The translations under genes and the position numbers were made by a program. A DNA stretch of 39,117 nucleotides from Candidatus Bathyarchaeota archaeon JdFR-07 (GTDB lineage: Archaea > Thermoproteota > Bathyarchaeia > Bathyarchaeales > Bathycorpusculaceae), in contig MTLU01000019.1 of NCBI GenBank assembly GCA_002010975.1, forward strand, positions 1-39,117, given 5' to 3'. The notes beneath the pieces are model-generated. The model was not told where the DNA came from. It did no database searches and was given only the letters and a program-made list of their open reading frames with translations. Below are positions 38,124 through 39,117 of this stretch, one piece after another (position 1 is the first letter of the stretch; each line of letters begins with the position of its first letter).

Positions 38124-38744
38124 TCAGAGTGATAGAAAGGGGTTGAATTGTTTTTCTTCGCCTATGGTTGTTGGTGGGCCGTGTCCCGGGTAGACTTTTA
38201 AGTGGTCTGGTAGGGTTGCCAGCTTTTTTAGGGAGAGTTTCATTTCTTGTTCTGAACTTTCTGGGAAGTCTGTTCTTCCTATGGAACCTGCAAATAGTGT
38301 GTCTCCTGTGAAGATTTCTTTTTGTCCTAGGAGGGATATGCTTCCTCTGCTGTGGCCTGGTGTGTGTATGACTTTTAGGGTTTCTATTCCAAATTTTATT
38401 ACGTTTCCCTCATGTAGAATTATATCTGCGTTGGGCGAGTGATGTTTGAATATGAAGAATTGAGTGAGTTTTCCCATGATATTGCCTAGCATGTGGGCGT
38501 CGTTTTCATGTATTAGTATGGGAATTCCATATTTTTCTTTGATGATTCCATTTCCGCATGTATGGTCTGGGTGGCCGTGGGTGTTTACTATGTATTTTGG
38601 TTTTAGCGTGTTCTTGTGGATGTAGTCTAGTATTTGTTCTGCTTCTGCTTTGTTGTCGAAACCTGGATCCAATATAATAGCTTGTTTTGTTTTTTCACAG
38701 TTTACTACGTAGCAATTTGTAAAGAATTGTCCTACACTGAACAT
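38124..38744 (-). CDS. MBL-fold hydrolase (glyoxalase II-like)
   Basis: VNTHGHPDHTCGN, HTPGHSRGSISLL, FTGDTLFAGSIGRTDFP, VYPGHGPPTTIGEEKQFNPFL. Confidence 0.92.
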   Translation of the reverse strand: MFSVGQFFTNCYVVNCEKTKQAIILDPGFDNKAEAEQILDYIHKNTLKPKYIVNTHGHPDHTCGNGIIKEKYGIPILIHENDAHMLGNIMGKLTQFFIFKHHSPNADIILHEGNVIKFGIETLKVIHTPGHSRGSISLLGQKEIFTGDTLFAGSIGRTDFPESSEQEMKLSLKKLATLPDHLKVYPGHGPPTTIGEEKQFNPFLSL

Positions 38745-38779
38745 TTGTGTTTTCGTTCTTTATCCTTCCTTTTTCTGCA

Positions 38780-38962
38780 TTATTTGTTAGTGGAAGTTTT
38801 TGTAATAATTTCTTTTAAAGTTTGGTTGTTTCTATAATCTCTAATTCTTTCTAAGCCTTGTGAAACATATCTTTTCGTAGAAATTTTAACCAATAGATGA
38901 CCTACCCCCTCTCTCTGTTTTTTCTTGAGGGCGATTGTAAGATTTTTGCATTTCTTCATCAT
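38780..38962 (-). CDS. Small basic hypothetical protein
   Basis: 60-aa ORF (MMKKCKNLTIALKKKQREGVGHLLVKISTKRYVSQGLERIRDYRNN...); no convincing RBS or family. Confidence 0.3.
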   Translation of the reverse strand: MMKKCKNLTIALKKKQREGVGHLLVKISTKRYVSQGLERIRDYRNNQTLKEIITKTSTNK

Positions 38963-39056
38963 TTTTAAGAGCTGTTCAACTTTTGTGCTGTGACTTACAT
39001 TAAATTGTTTTGTTTTGCAGAAAATATTTTAAATTCTGCAGATCTATGCTTTAGAC

Positions 39057-39117
39057 ATGTTTTCAGTTTCTCGAAGTAGCGTTGATGAAGATAGTAGTGA
39101 ACAAGAAGATGGTCTTG
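39057..39117 (+). CDS. Possible start of a plus-strand CDS running off the window
   Basis: ATG at 39057 opens MFSVSRSSVDEDSSEQEDGL without a stop to the edge; only 20 codons visible. Confidence 0.25.
   Translation, partial: MFSVSRSSVDEDSSEQEDGL

Overview
Archaeal chromosomal window: densely packed, with many TTG/GTG starts preceded by strong Shine-Dalgarno motifs. The gene content looks Bathyarchaeia/Thermoproteota-like, but that assignment is inference. Left part (1-17.4 kb): SIS-domain protein (5' end only), an ECF transporter core (EcfT plus two EcfA), DHH phosphoesterase / DUF3194 / prefoldin beta, a 4Fe-4S protein, a CooT-like protein, a presenilin-like intramembrane protease that appears split by a frameshift, archaemetzincin, a beta-CASP metallo-beta-lactamase protein, a PHP protein, archaeal TGT, a PAC2 protein, an XPD/Rad3-like helicase, an Lsm protein, GlmU-like and GlmM-like enzymes and a PfkB kinase. 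Middle (17.5-25.1 kb): an archaeal type IV pilus locus with a prepilin peptidase, three class-III-signal pilin-like proteins, a TadC/FlaJ-like membrane protein and a secretion ATPase. The peptidase's catalytic N-terminus is missing from the ORF track because no ATG/GTG/TTG start precedes it. An odd HEVCGHG membrane protein overlaps it tail to tail. Right part (25.1-39.1 kb): large membrane-anchored surface proteins (beta-helix/PKD/Ig-like, five CARDB-like repeats, and Ig-like plus coiled-coil stalk), CofE, an AN1 zinc-finger membrane protein, zinc-ribbon proteins, a processive-type GT2, a degenerate GT2-like protein and an MBL hydrolase. No tRNA, rRNA, CRISPR array or transposase was recognised. 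All family calls are from reading motifs; no searches were run.
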